A stretch of DNA of 64,000 nt, taken from contig NC_083346.1 in NCBI RefSeq assembly GCF_019175385.1, forward strand, positions 88,922,543 through 88,986,542, written 5' to 3'. Position numbers and translations under genes: made by a program. The stretch comes from Lycium barbarum (taxonomy: Eukaryota; Streptophyta; Magnoliopsida; Solanales; Solanaceae). Below, piece by piece: positions 23,339 through 34,258 of this stretch. Positions within the stretch are counted from its first letter, which is position 1. Every line of letters begins with the position of its first letter. The notes under the pieces are model-generated. The model saw only the letters and a list, made by a program, of their open reading frames with translations. It was not told where the DNA came from and made no database searches.

Positions 23339-25926
23339 TGTCATGACCAGTCTAGAGGGCCGCGACGAACGCCCGGTGCTAGCCCACCCAGGCGCCCCTT
23401 AGCTTACACTTATTCTTACATCTAGGTGAGCCACATAATTTAACATACTTCTATTCATTCATCATGCTAGTCCCATTGGACAACAATGCCTTTATATCAT
23501 AATCGGCATCTATGCCACATCAATGTACATGAGCCCACAAGCCTAAAAAAATGATATACAAAATATAGGCCAACAAGGCCGGACATATCTAACCATATAC
23601 ACGTGACTACGAGCCTCTAAGGGAAGTATAATACATCACATAAGCGGGACAGGACCCCGCTATGCCCATAATTAAATACACAACAGAATAAGTACCCAAA
23701 AACTATGGCTCCGAATGAAGTGGAGCTCTGCTAGGTGGTCTCTGACAATACCGATATGGATCGAGCCTGTCTCCCTGTGCACCTGCGGGCATGACGCAGT
23801 GTCCACAAACAAAAGGACGTCAGTACGAAGAATGTACTGAGTATGTAAAGCATGATCAATATCAATGTAGAAGCATAATGAACATCATAAGAAATAGCAC
23901 AAGACGGGAGATGGTAATATTATCGCCATGGGCACTTACTTGCCTTTCATAGAAACTTTCCATTCTAACGTGTGTTTGTGCTCATACCTCAATATCCGTA
24001 TCCATATTCGTATCCGTTCCATATTAGTACTCGTATTCATATACATACCCTTATTCACATTCATATTGTATACATAATCATATCACATACTTAATCATTT
24101 CATATACGTAGCATTTACATCACATACCCGACCCCGAAGGTTCGGTGTTCCACGTACCCGACCATATCTAGGCTCGGTGGTCATACATACCTGGCCAACC
24201 AAGGCTCAGTGTTACACATACCTGGCCCTACCAAGGCTCAGTGTTATCCGTACCCAACTGCAGTTGTGTGCGCGCGTTACGTAAACATACATACATATAC
24301 ATCTATGCATATACTACCCGGCCATATAAGCTCGGTGTTTCATAATAGCCATACAAGGGCATACATACATATAGCTCATAAGCATCTTTACTATTATCAT
24401 TACTATCATCATCGTCATCGTTATCATCATCGCTATTACCATTATAGTAGTCCTCAATATCATCATCACTATTATCATCATTCATCATACTTATCTTTAT
24501 AGGCTTACTCGTCATACGAGGAACTTAGTACAATCGTAGCATATCAAGAATCGTGAGCTTGATAGCTCGGAAGATCAAATCATTTATGAGACATCATAGA
24601 CTTACGGAAGATTTAGATGTTTGGCCGAAGAACCATGCCTTATGAAAGAAGGGTTAGCCTTACATACCTTTCCGTTCAATTATTTACCACTTGCACGTTC
24701 TCCTCCGAAGCTCACGTTTCTACCTTCATTAAAGTCATACTATCATTAGAATCGATAGATAACATACATGACTAAACTAGGGAAAATCGGACAGCATCTC
24801 CTTTATTTATACAACATTTCTCCATATCGTAATTCAACTCCCAAACATCAACAATACATTCGCAATACCATAACAATGGCCATTAATCATTTACGTTAAC
24901 CACATTATCTAGATTTCTCAATTCGCTCCCAATTCACCCATATTCATGGTCATATCACCCGACTTCGTCCATTCATATACAATGCCCATTTTCATGATCT
25001 TAACATCATTTATAACACATTCATATCACAACACAACAAGAATCATGGTTCAATTCAAACTATCTCTCAAAATGTCACTATTCATGACCCATTTTTCTAT
25101 ACTCATCTAATGTCCAAGAATTTTAACTCTCAACTACCTTGAACAACATATAAATACCATAAATCTTACCTTAGATGTTGTAGGAACGAGCCTTGGTCGA
25201 AATACTTCACTTGAGCAAAAACCCTAGTTTTCCTTCAATAAGATTTTCTTGACTTGAATAATCTTAATGGGTTTCCTTACAATTGATTCACTTGATTTGT
25301 GTTGTTGATGACTAATAATCCTTGAAATCTTGTGGAATAAATGTAGAGAGATGTTTTAGAGAGAAGGGACGAAATGTGGAAATGAAATAATAAACTTGGA
25401 TCCCTTATTTAATGACTTAAAATCTGGTCTGGAGTGAACAACACAGTGGTCATAAACTTGGTTTACGGTCCGTATTCCAGTTTACGGACCGTCCTTCATG
25501 GTCGTGTTTAATCATAACAGAACCAGAAACTCAAGTTGAGACGTGGTGATTTACGGACACAGTTTACGGGCCGTAAACCACTTTACGGTCCGTATTTCAG
25601 GTTGTATTTAACCATTTGATCATTTGGCAGAAAGTTGAAGTTTTGGAAGCCAAAATATGACATGGCAGTTTACGGGGCCGTATACCACTTTACAGCCCGT
25701 ATTTCATTTTACGTGCAACTAGCCAAAATGCAGATCTGCAACTTTCCACATTTTTAGAACCTATACTCATTCATTATGGAGCATAACCTATCTCTTATTG
25801 CAATTGCCTTCGGAATCTTACTTAGGGTCGTCAAACGTCGTTCCCTTTTTATTAAAACATCATATACTCATATTCTTCGTTAGTCTATTCACTGTACGTT
25901 CACGGGGGAATTCCCGAGGTGTAACA
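23339..25926 (-). repeat. 3' LTR of the nested Tekay element
   Basis: 2588 bp, bounded by the AGTTC duplication outside and the C-rich polypurine complement inside. Notable contents: tandem 'acctggcc..accaaggctcagtgtt' units (about 24120-24260), a CAT/CGT-rich trinucleotide stretch (about 24385-24485), 'atgcccgc'/'catgcccgcag' on the minus strand near 23780-23800, and palindromic tttacggtccgta motifs at 25462-25492, 25563-25600 and 25673-25716. Confidence 0.95.
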
Positions 25927-25940
25927 TTCTCCCCCCCTTA
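25927..25940 (-). other. Polypurine tract of the nested Tekay element
   Basis: On the minus strand TAAGGGGGGGAGAA directly before the TGTTACACC start of the 3' LTR; primer for plus-strand synthesis. Confidence 0.88.
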
Positions 25941-26149
25941 AGAACATTCGTCCTCGAATGTTAAAGTCTTCGGGGATTTTATAGAAATTTCGCCAGAGTT
26001 TCCCCCTATAATATGGCACTACCAACCTGTCACAACAACCCAAAATATCATCGCCTCACAGGGCTACGTCACAATATCAACATATCTATGGCCACACACG
26101 ACCAAAAGCATGAAAAGGAAATCATACATACCTCACACCGCTGATGTTT

Positions 26150-27071
26150 CATCTTGAATCTCTCCCAAGGGCTGAAATAAATGCGGGTATCGGGAGCATA
26201 CTTTCCTCCGCTTCCCATGTCATTTCCTCTCATTTACTGCTTCTCCATTAAACTTTGACTGAGGCCACTTCTTTGTTACTAAGCCTCTGTAGTTGCCTAT
26301 CTAGTATGGCAATGGGTACCTCTTCGTAAGTCAATTTCTCTGTCACTAGCCCATCATTTACTGGGACGATCCTAGTAGGATCTCCAACACATTTTCGAAG
26401 CATTGAGACATGAAAAACTGGATGGACTGACTCCAAATCTGGAGGTAGATCTAATTCATAGGCAACTTTGCCCACCTTGCGCACAATCTCATAAGGCCCA
26501 ATGTATCGGGGACTAAGCTTCCCCTTCTTACCAAATCTCATAACGCCCTTCATTGGCGATACTTTCAAGAACACCCAATCTTTCACTTGGAACTCTAAGT
26601 CTCTTCGACGATTATCCGCATAGGACTTTTGACGACTTTGAGCGGCCAACAGCCTATCTTGTATGAGCTTGTCTTTCTCTTTGGCTTGCTGGACCAAGTC
26701 TGGCCCCATCAATTTAGCCCCTCCTGTTTCGAACCACCCGATTGGGGATCTACACTTTCGCCCATATAAAGCCTCATACGACGCCATTTGAATGTTAGAA
26801 TGATAACTATTATTGTAAGCAAATTCAACGAGTGGCAAATGATCATCCCAATTACCTCCAAAATCTATCATACATGCTTGCAACATATCTTCAAGAGTCT
26901 GGATGGTGCGTTCAGCTTGCCCATCGGTCTGCGGATGAAATGCCGTGCTAAGGTTCACTTGGGTCCCTAAACCCTCTTGGAAAGACTTCCAGAAATTAGC
27001 TGTAAACTGAGTCCCTCTATCAGAGATAATAGATACTGGAACACCATGGAGCCTCACTATCTCCCTAAGAT
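26150..27071 (-). pseudogene. Integrase C-terminal half and decayed chromodomain, nested Tekay element
   Basis: An open frame from 27057 carries the second catalytic Asp (IISDRGTQFTANFW) and the Glu (GQAERTIQTLEDML), then CRSPIGWFETGGAKL and the GPY-like region (SPMKGVMRFGKKGKLSPRYI, GPYEIVRKVGKVAYELDLPP). It runs into the chromodomain (YEEVPIAILDRQLQRLSNKE, VASVKV) to a stop at about 26247. The rest of the chromodomain (MTWEAEESM) is still visible to about 26190 behind stop codons, and its C-terminus is out of frame. The N-terminal half lies beyond the solo LTR at 30188-30757. Confidence 0.92.
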
Positions 27072-27076
27072 AAAGC

Positions 27077-30000
27077 TGTTATATCCCGCATTTTTGCATG
27101 TTCGGAAAAATTCGAAATAATTTTGACTTGTAAAAAATAAGGCCATAATTTGATATTTATTCAATATATGGGTGTTGTTCATGAAATGTTGATGTGGAAA
27201 CATGGAGGAAGGTCAAGGGCAAAATGAGAAATTTTAGAAATTAGTTTCGGGAATTACAAAACAAGACTCATAACTAATTGGGCTCAAAAAAAAGGGAAAA
27301 AAAACAAGAGGCCCAAATAAAAAGGGGTGGCCGGCCATGGCTATGGGAAAAAGGCCCAAGCCCAAGTAAAATTTAGACCATGTATTAAAAAGAAAAAAAG
27401 AGGCCACAACTCTTCATTTCAAGAAGTTTCAAGAACAACAACTTGAGAGCACCCAATTGAAGGGCCATTCGGCCAACATAAAGAAAAGAAAAGAAACAAT
27501 TTAGCCCATCATCTTGAGTCCAAAAATTGTAATTTTCTTGTATTCCTACTAAGCTCAAGACCCTCTTCAACGTGGTATAAACTTTGAGGCAAGAAAGTAC
27601 TTTTTTTACAAAGTGGAGAATTTGGAAAAGGTATGAATTCTACTCTTTTTAGCTTGGAAGAATTTTTTTATATATGTTGTAGTATGTGAGAATGAATATA
27701 GAGTATGAAAATTTTGTGTCATGGGTATGTGTGTGTGTGGCCGAAAATGGGTATTGATGGAGAGGAATGATCAAATTTTATTTATTATGTTAATTGTGTT
27801 GTAATGGACTTTTAATGCAAATGGAAGAATTCTAGTTCAAGTTGGCATGAAAATTTTGGTTAAGTTGTTGTAGGAAATTTGGTGATTTTATTGTAGATTT
27901 ATGAAATTATGGAAATGGAATTGTTAAAGTGTAAATTGTGGTTGTTGTTGATGAAATGGGAAGATGAAAAATGTGTTGTGAATGTTGTGTCGAAGGTTGG
28001 AGATTTCGGATGAATTCTAGTCTTGGTGGATTTTTTGTATATTTTGTAAAATGGTATGAAATGCTTTGAATTGCACTTGAATGGTCTTGAATTGGTAATG
28101 AATGTGTAGGTGTCGATATTGGCTTGAAAAATCCGTAGTTGAATGGAATGTAGGTGAATTATGTTGAAAGGAAGGTTACTAGTGTTGGAATGCATTTTAA
28201 ATTGGTTTTTGATGTTATTGGTTTGGTTGTTGGTATTGTTGGTATGGTTGTTGATGAATTTGGCCGAGTTTAATTCTCGGGGATGTTGAATTTACAGGAG
28301 AGATGCTGCCGAAATTTCTGTAGACAAGTACTAATTAGAATTAAACTTCTAAGTACTTGTAGCTAATATTTGGTAATTGATAATATTATTGTAGATATTG
28401 GAGAGCCCGAGACTTGAGTCGGGATTTGGTTAGCGAGCGATTGAGGTATGTAGAGCCTACCTTTCTTTCTTTTGGCATGACCTTTTCTTTGAATGAACAA
28501 ATAACGTATAAGTATGCTCCTAAAGAAAAATCCTATTCTTAGAGTCACTAGGATAGCTAACATCTTTGACCTCCATAAGCTATTCCATATGGATGGATAC
28601 ATATTTTATGATGTTCAAAGATCTTATTCGTTATGTTCCGAATGTTGTTTGAAAGAAAGAAAAACGAGAAGACTAAAGCCTTTGATGAATATTTCGATAT
28701 GAAAATATGGTCTTAAAGTCCCCATTTGATTTGATCCATAATGTTATCCGCAAGTCTCCTAATATGAATATGTGATCCATAATGATGTTCGGAAGTCTTC
28801 TAATATGAATGATACTTAAATTTCTAAGTATGACTTATGAAATATTTTCGGTTCGAAAGATTCTAGTTGGTATACTTCCGAATGATGTCCAAAAAGATTT
28901 GATATGGCTAAAGTTTTAGATACATATATTTTGATACATACATATGATCTTAAAGGCTCCATTTGATTTGCTCCATAGCAATGGTTGAAAGTTTCCCTAA
29001 TATGAATGTCACTTGAATTTCCGAAAAGAGCTTCTGAAATGCCTTTAGAAACTTCTGTACTTCAAAAGTTTGTAACTTTCGCATACTAACTCCGATTGAC
29101 CCGAAACTGATTTCTGAGCCTTCGGATGTCATAAATATATTTGCCCATCGAGTTTTGAAATTTGTTTATGTATTTATATGCATATGGTTTCCTCACTACT
29201 CCGCTCGTGCATACTACTATGATATCATTCGCCGGATCCCGGGTCGGCTTTGTGATCGTGCGTACTATGTTATATTCGGGAGTATGATGTGTTACGGTTC
29301 CCGAGGCCTCGCCATAGGGTCGGGTTCCGCTTATATACGGCGTTATGATGTGATATGACATATGATATGTTCTGATATTGTGATGTGATATGATGATACG
29401 ATATGTTCGGGGATTGTACGGAGATTTGAAACCTTCTGGAGTATGATGTGTTGTGGCGCCAGTGTCGGAGTGGCGACCACGTTCCTGAGCCTTATGCATG
29501 ATTTTTATTTGCATTACTTATGTTTTAAAATAGGTTTGATATACTGGTTCTGTAACTGCTTTCCATACTCTGTATTTCAGTTCTGATTTGGATTACTGTA
29601 CCTCATGCTTTACATATTTCGTACTGACCCCCTTTCTTCGGGGGCTGCGTTTCATGCCCGCAGGTACAGACGTTTGTTCTGGTGACTCGCCAGTGTAGGA
29701 TACTTTCTGCTACTTTGGAGTGCTCCTTTGACTCGGAGCCCATACTTTTGGTAAAGACCTTTCATGGTATATGTCTCTGTATATATGTATGACTATTTGG
29801 GGTACGGCGGGGCCCTGTCCCGTCATATGTTTCTGTTACGTTTTGGTAGAGGCCTGTAGTCATCTATGTCGGTCATGAGTCATGTTTGTTCGTTTGTGAT
29901 TATGATCTGCGTCTTAATGCGGCCCCGTTTACTATTATGGCCAAAACGGCCCATTTGTCTGTATATGTGTATATATCTTGCGATGTGTATCCCGCCAATC

Positions 30001-30182
30001 TATTGGATTTGGATATGATGTTTCTGTACGGGCGACCGCTTAAGATGATATTTGCTTTTAGTATTTGCTTAAAATGACGTATGTTAAGTTTGAATGAATT
30101 TTAATATGTCGATCTGGTACGTAAGTCTGTTTGGGTGTCCAAATAGGGCACCAATCGCGGCCCACGGGGCTGGGTCGTGACA
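27077..30182 (+). mobile_element. Solo LTR of a gypsy-type element inside integrase
   Basis: 3106 bp from TGTTATATCC to GGTCGTGACA, flanked by a perfect 5-bp duplication AAAGC (27072-27076, 30183-30187). Removing it plus one duplication rejoins the integrase sequence. No coding domain occurs inside. The end region carries 'ttcgggggctgcg' and 'catgcccgcag' text also seen near the ends of the Tekay LTRs (compare about 60580-60620), so it derives from a related gypsy family by LTR-LTR recombination. The many small frames inside are not genes. Confidence 0.93.
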
Positions 30183-30187
30183 AAAGC

Positions 30188-30757
30188 TCTGCATAATCTT
30201 CTGCCACATAGGTCGTTCTAACCGGTATGAAATGAGCTGACTTGGTGAGTCTATCCACAATCACCCATATAGGGTCATACTTACGTCGAGAACGGGGTAT
30301 GCCTGAAATGAAGTCCATGTTAATCACTTCCCACTTCCAAGTTGAGATTTCTATGGCTTGCAACAAACCACCCGACTTTTGATGCTCGATTTTCACTTGT
30401 TGACAATTGGGACATTGAGCTACGAATTCCGCTATATCTTTCTTCATTCCATTACACCAATATATAGACTTAAGGTCATGATACATTTTTGTCGCTCCGG
30501 GGTGGACAGAATAATGGGAACAATGAGCTTCTCTTAAAATCTGGTGGCGTAGACCTGCCACATTGGGAACACATAATCTGCCTCTACATCGAAGAACTCC
30601 ATCTCCTGAGATATAAAATGATGACTCCTCTTTCTGAGGGAGTGTATCTCTATACTGCATTAGCATGGAATCTTCGTATTGTCGCTCTTTCACTTCTGCT
30701 ACTAGCGACGAGACTGCTGAATTGGATAGTAGTTCCCTTGCTACCCGAGTCCACTAC
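30188..30757 (-). pseudogene. Integrase N-terminal half, nested Tekay element
   Basis: Contains the zinc-binding HHCC region (HPGATKMYHDLKSIYW, CPNCQQVK) and the first catalytic Asp in NMDFISGIPRSRR, then VDRLTKSAHFIPV up to the insertion site of the solo LTR. A TGA at 30758-30760 (probably CGA to TGA) separates it from the RNase H frame, and a frameshift precedes KERQYEDSM. Confidence 0.92.
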
Positions 30758-32926
30758 TCAAACTCCTAGGCTAGCTAACTGATGGAGCTCACAAGCCATT
30801 TCTCTTTTCTCTGGTCGCACATCACCCAAACTTCCCATAGATCTGCGGCTAAGAGCATCGGCCACAACATTTGCCTTTCCGGGGTGATACAAGATATCAA
30901 CGTCATAATCTTTTAGCAATTCTAACCATCGTCGTTGCCGCAAATTCAACTCTTTCTGTTTGAAGATATACTGAAGACTCTTATGATCTGTATAAATATC
31001 CACGTGGACACCATATAAATAATGTCTCCATATCTTTAACACATGAACTACGGCGGCCAATTCTAAATCATGGGTTGGATAATTCCGCTCATGTTTCCGT
31101 AATTGCCTTGAAGCATACGCAATCACCTTATCATGTTGCATCAATACACAGCCTAGCCCAACACCTGAAGCATCGCAATAAACAACATATCTTTCCAATC
31201 CCTCTGGAAGTGTCAAGACTGGGGCAGAAGTCAATCTACTTTTCAACTCTTGGAAGCTACGCTCACAAGCATCTATCCATTGAAACTTTGCCGATTTCTG
31301 GGTCAACTTTGTGAGTGGTGCGGAAATAGAAGAAAAACCTTCAACAAATCTCCTGTAATAACCTGCTAAGCCCAGAAAGCTACGAACCTCCGTAGGAGTT
31401 GTGGGCCTTAGCCAAGTCTTCACGACCTCAATCTTTTGACTATCCACTCGAATACCATCGGCTACCACAATATGCCCCAGAAATGCCACTGAGTTCAACC
31501 AAAACTCGCATTTGGAAAACTTTGCGAACAACTCTCGAGTTCGAAGGACTCCGAGGACAGTACGCAAATGATTCGCATGTTCTGCCTCGGATCTAAAATA
31601 TACCAAGATGTCGTCGATAAATACGATCACAAATAAATCCAGAAAAGGCCTGAACACAATATTCATCAGATCCATAAATGCCGCCGGCGCATTAGTTAGC
31701 CCAAATGACATCACCCGGAACTCAAAATGACCATATCTTGTTCTAAAGGCTGTCTTAGGGATATCTTTCTCCCTAACTCCCACTTGATGATACTCGGACC
31801 TCAAATCAATCTTTGAAAACCATTTGGCACCTTGCAATTGATCAAATAAGTCATCAATTCTCGGAAGAGGATACTTGTTCTTAATTGTCACCTTATTCAA
31901 TTGCCGGTAATCAATGCACATTCTCAAGGAGCCATCTTTCTTTCGGACAAACAATACGGGTGCTCCCCACGGGGATGAACTAGGCCTAATAAAGCCTTTC
32001 TCAAGAAAGTCCTTCAATTGCTCCTTCAACTCTTTCAATTCTGCGGGAGCCATTCTATAAGGAGGAATAGATATGGGATTGGTGCCCGGCAAAACATCAA
32101 TTGCGAAATCAATCTCCCGCTCGGGAGGAAGGCCTGGAAGCTCTTCCGCGAACACATTCGGAAATTCGTTTACTACAGGAGCTGTATGAAGAGTCGGCGA
32201 TTCAGCTTCTACATCTTGAACCCGAACTAGATGATAGATACATCCTTTCGTGATCATTTTCCTTTCCTTTAGATAGGAAATAAACCTACCCTTTGGTGAC
32301 GCCACATTCCCTTTCCATTCTAAGACTGGTTCTCCCAGAAATTGGAAACGAACCACCTTCATTCTACAATCACCATTAGCATAGCAAGAGGCCAACCAAT
32401 CCATGCCCATAATGACATCAAAGTCTACCATCTTTAGCTCATGCAAGTCAACTATAGTACGGCGGTCACAAATCAAAACTATGCAATTTCTATATACTCG
32501 GCTAGCTATTACCGATTCACCAACCGGCGTAGACACCTCAAAAGGTTTAATCGACTCCGGCTCGACTCTAAATCGACCCGCAATAAATGGAGTAACATAT
32601 GACAATGTAGATCCCGGATCAATCAAAGCATATACATCATGAGAGAATATCGACAATATACCTGTGACCACGTCAGGAGAAGACTCAAGATCTTGGCGTC
32701 CAGCCAAAGCATAAACACGGTGCTGAGGACCGCTAGAACTGGGAAATCTCCCTCTGCCTCTATCATGGCCGACTGGCCCATGTGAACCTGGCCCCATAGG
32801 GCGCATGGAAGATGAAGATCCGGCTACTGACCTTGAAGGATGGGTCCTACCTCTACCATGAATCGAACGGCAATCACGCATAATATGGCCTGGTCGACCA
32901 CATGAATAACAACCCTCTGAACCCAA
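30758..32926 (-). CDS. Pol segment: zinc knuckle, protease, RT, RNase H (722 codons, uninterrupted)
   Basis: Longest uninterrupted frame in the window. Residues 6-19 are the gag zinc knuckle [14 protein letters not shown]. Protease has its active site at 103-106 (DPGS). RT spans about 285-500 with YRQLNKV at 340-346 and catalytic FIDD at 436-439. RNase H spans about 580-680 with likely catalytic Asp585, Glu622 and Asp647. The Met at 32926 is only the first Met after a stop; the natural start is far upstream in gag, so this is part of a gag-pol polyprotein. Minor oddities: SEYH where the other copies read SGYH (residue 378), and the usual LVYS reads LVYF. As part of a broken element it is unlikely to make a functional polyprotein. 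Confidence 0.93.
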   Translation of the reverse strand: MGSEGCYSCGRPGHIMRDCRSIHGRGRTHPSRSVAGSSSSMRPMGPGSHGPVGHDRGRGRFPSSSGPQHRVYALAGRQDLESSPDVVTGILSIFSHDVYALIDPGSTLSYVTPFIAGRFRVEPESIKPFEVSTPVGESVIASRVYRNCIVLICDRRTIVDLHELKMVDFDVIMGMDWLASCYANGDCRMKVVRFQFLGEPVLEWKGNVASPKGRFISYLKERKMITKGCIYHLVRVQDVEAESPTLHTAPVVNEFPNVFAEELPGLPPEREIDFAIDVLPGTNPISIPPYRMAPAELKELKEQLKDFLEKGFIRPSSSPWGAPVLFVRKKDGSLRMCIDYRQLNKVTIKNKYPLPRIDDLFDQLQGAKWFSKIDLRSEYHQVGVREKDIPKTAFRTRYGHFEFRVMSFGLTNAPAAFMDLMNIVFRPFLDLFVIVFIDDILVYFRSEAEHANHLRTVLGVLRTRELFAKFSKCEFWLNSVAFLGHIVVADGIRVDSQKIEVVKTWLRPTTPTEVRSFLGLAGYYRRFVEGFSSISAPLTKLTQKSAKFQWIDACERSFQELKSRLTSAPVLTLPEGLERYVVYCDASGVGLGCVLMQHDKVIAYASRQLRKHERNYPTHDLELAAVVHVLKIWRHYLYGVHVDIYTDHKSLQYIFKQKELNLRQRRWLELLKDYDVDILYHPGKANVVADALSRRSMGSLGDVRPEKREMACELHQLASLGV

Positions 32927-34043
32927 TCGGCATTGACCCTAATGCAACTTCCCACACTGGGAACATCGTGGTACGAGTGGCCTTGCCTGACCCGAATCAC
33001 CTCTGAACTGAGACTCTGAAAAACTCTGCCTCGGCCCGGAACGAGCAGATCTATCAAACCTCGGGCCTGAAAACCGAGGTGGTGCACTGGTCATAGAATA
33101 GCTTGTATGCCTGGAAAACTACTGCCTGTGCCCGCCTCTGAACTCGCTCATCGGACCCGAAGATCTGGCCCTCTTGCCCTGTACCCTATCATGCTCGCGC
33201 TCACTTCTTTGTTGTTGCAGACTTTCTTCTAAGTTCTGAGCATGGGCCTGAATGCGTGCAATATCCATATTGTCCTGAAGGGACGCAGTCAAGCACCTGT
33301 CCATCAAATGCAGCCCTAGGCCCTTTACAAAGCGGTGCACTCTATCACCCATATCCACTACCATGGCCGAAGCATACCTAGCCAAGGAATTAAAGTAGAG
33401 ACTGTACTCTAAAGCACTCATGCTACCTTGCCTCAAATTCAAGAATTTATCGGCCCTAGCTCGCCGAACCTCTGGAGGCATATAATGTCGGAGGAAAGCA
33501 TCAACGAACTCCTGCCATACCGGGGGAGGTGCGTTGGCTTCCCTTGAAGCCATCCAAACTGTATACCATTGGATCGAGAAATTTCTCAATCTATACGACG
33601 CTAACTCCACCGACTCGGTGTCCGAAGCATGTATCAATCGTAGCGTCCTCAACATACTATCGATAAAATCCTGAGGGTCCTCCTCCGGCTTTGACCCAAA
33701 GAATTCCGGAGGGTTCAAAGTAATGAAGTCACGGGCCCTTGGACTAACAGCCCTATCACCCTGCCCTGTACTTTGCCGCTGAGTCTGGGCAGTAACCAAT
33801 CGAGTAAGCAAGTGTATGGCCTCTTTCACATCTTGGCCTGAAGCATCCGGTGGAGGAGCCGGAGGTGCTGGAGCTGGGGCTGAGGCTCCCTCACGCTCCT
33901 GTAATATAGGTACTAAACGGGAGGACTGAGATTGAGCCGCACTCTGGGACTCACTTTCCTCTACTCCCGGTGGCGGTGCTCTTTCAGCCCGCTTTTCTGC
34001 CACCGTCTTGCCCTCTTAGGCTGCCGTAGCCTTTCTCTTTATA
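32927..34043 (-). pseudogene. Gag of the nested Tekay element, few stops
   Basis: Probable start at ATG 34041-34043 on the minus strand (MPIKRKATAA), followed immediately by TAA. An open 294-codon stretch (33119-34003) holds an Ala/Pro-rich segment and the capsid-like region (RARDFITLNPPEFFGSKPEE, MPPEVRRARADKFLNLRQGS, SLARYAS). Stops then occur at about 33116 (CAG to TAG) and at about 32941 (probably TGG to TAG, in CGKLH-stop-GQCR), just before the zinc knuckle at the start of the next frame. Repair of three or four single bases would reopen it, which agrees with the near-identical LTRs. Confidence 0.92.
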
Positions 34044-34242
34044 GGCATTTCTGAAATACACAACACACGGTTAAGGATTAAGAATTTCTTATATCATAGC
34101 TCTATCGCACGATTCTTATGGAGAAAGAAGGTCATTCATTCCTAAAATGTCTGCAGCTTCTTGTTCATAAGTGTGGCGCGCAACACACCCATAACTAAGA
34201 CTCTACTAGACACGGCTCGTAGACACACCCTAGGACTGAACT

Positions 34243-34254
34243 GCTTTGATACCA
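34243..34254 (-). other. Primer binding site of the nested Tekay element
   Basis: On the minus strand TGGTATCAAAGC, four bases after the LTR end (GTGACA). One base differs from the TGGTATCAGAGC of the other elements. Met-tRNA type. Confidence 0.92.
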
Positions 34255-34258
34255 CTTT

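Noticed and set aside
24209..24502. Tyr/His-rich open frame (and its twin at 35160-35453)
   Set aside because: It arises from the CAT/CGT trinucleotide stretch inside the two LTRs of the nested Tekay element; opposite-strand Asp/Asn-rich frames come from the same repeat. No start context or domain.
27385..29514. Several 60-140 codon frames in the 3.1 kb block
   Set aside because: They lie within a solo LTR defined by exact duplications, and none contains a known domain.
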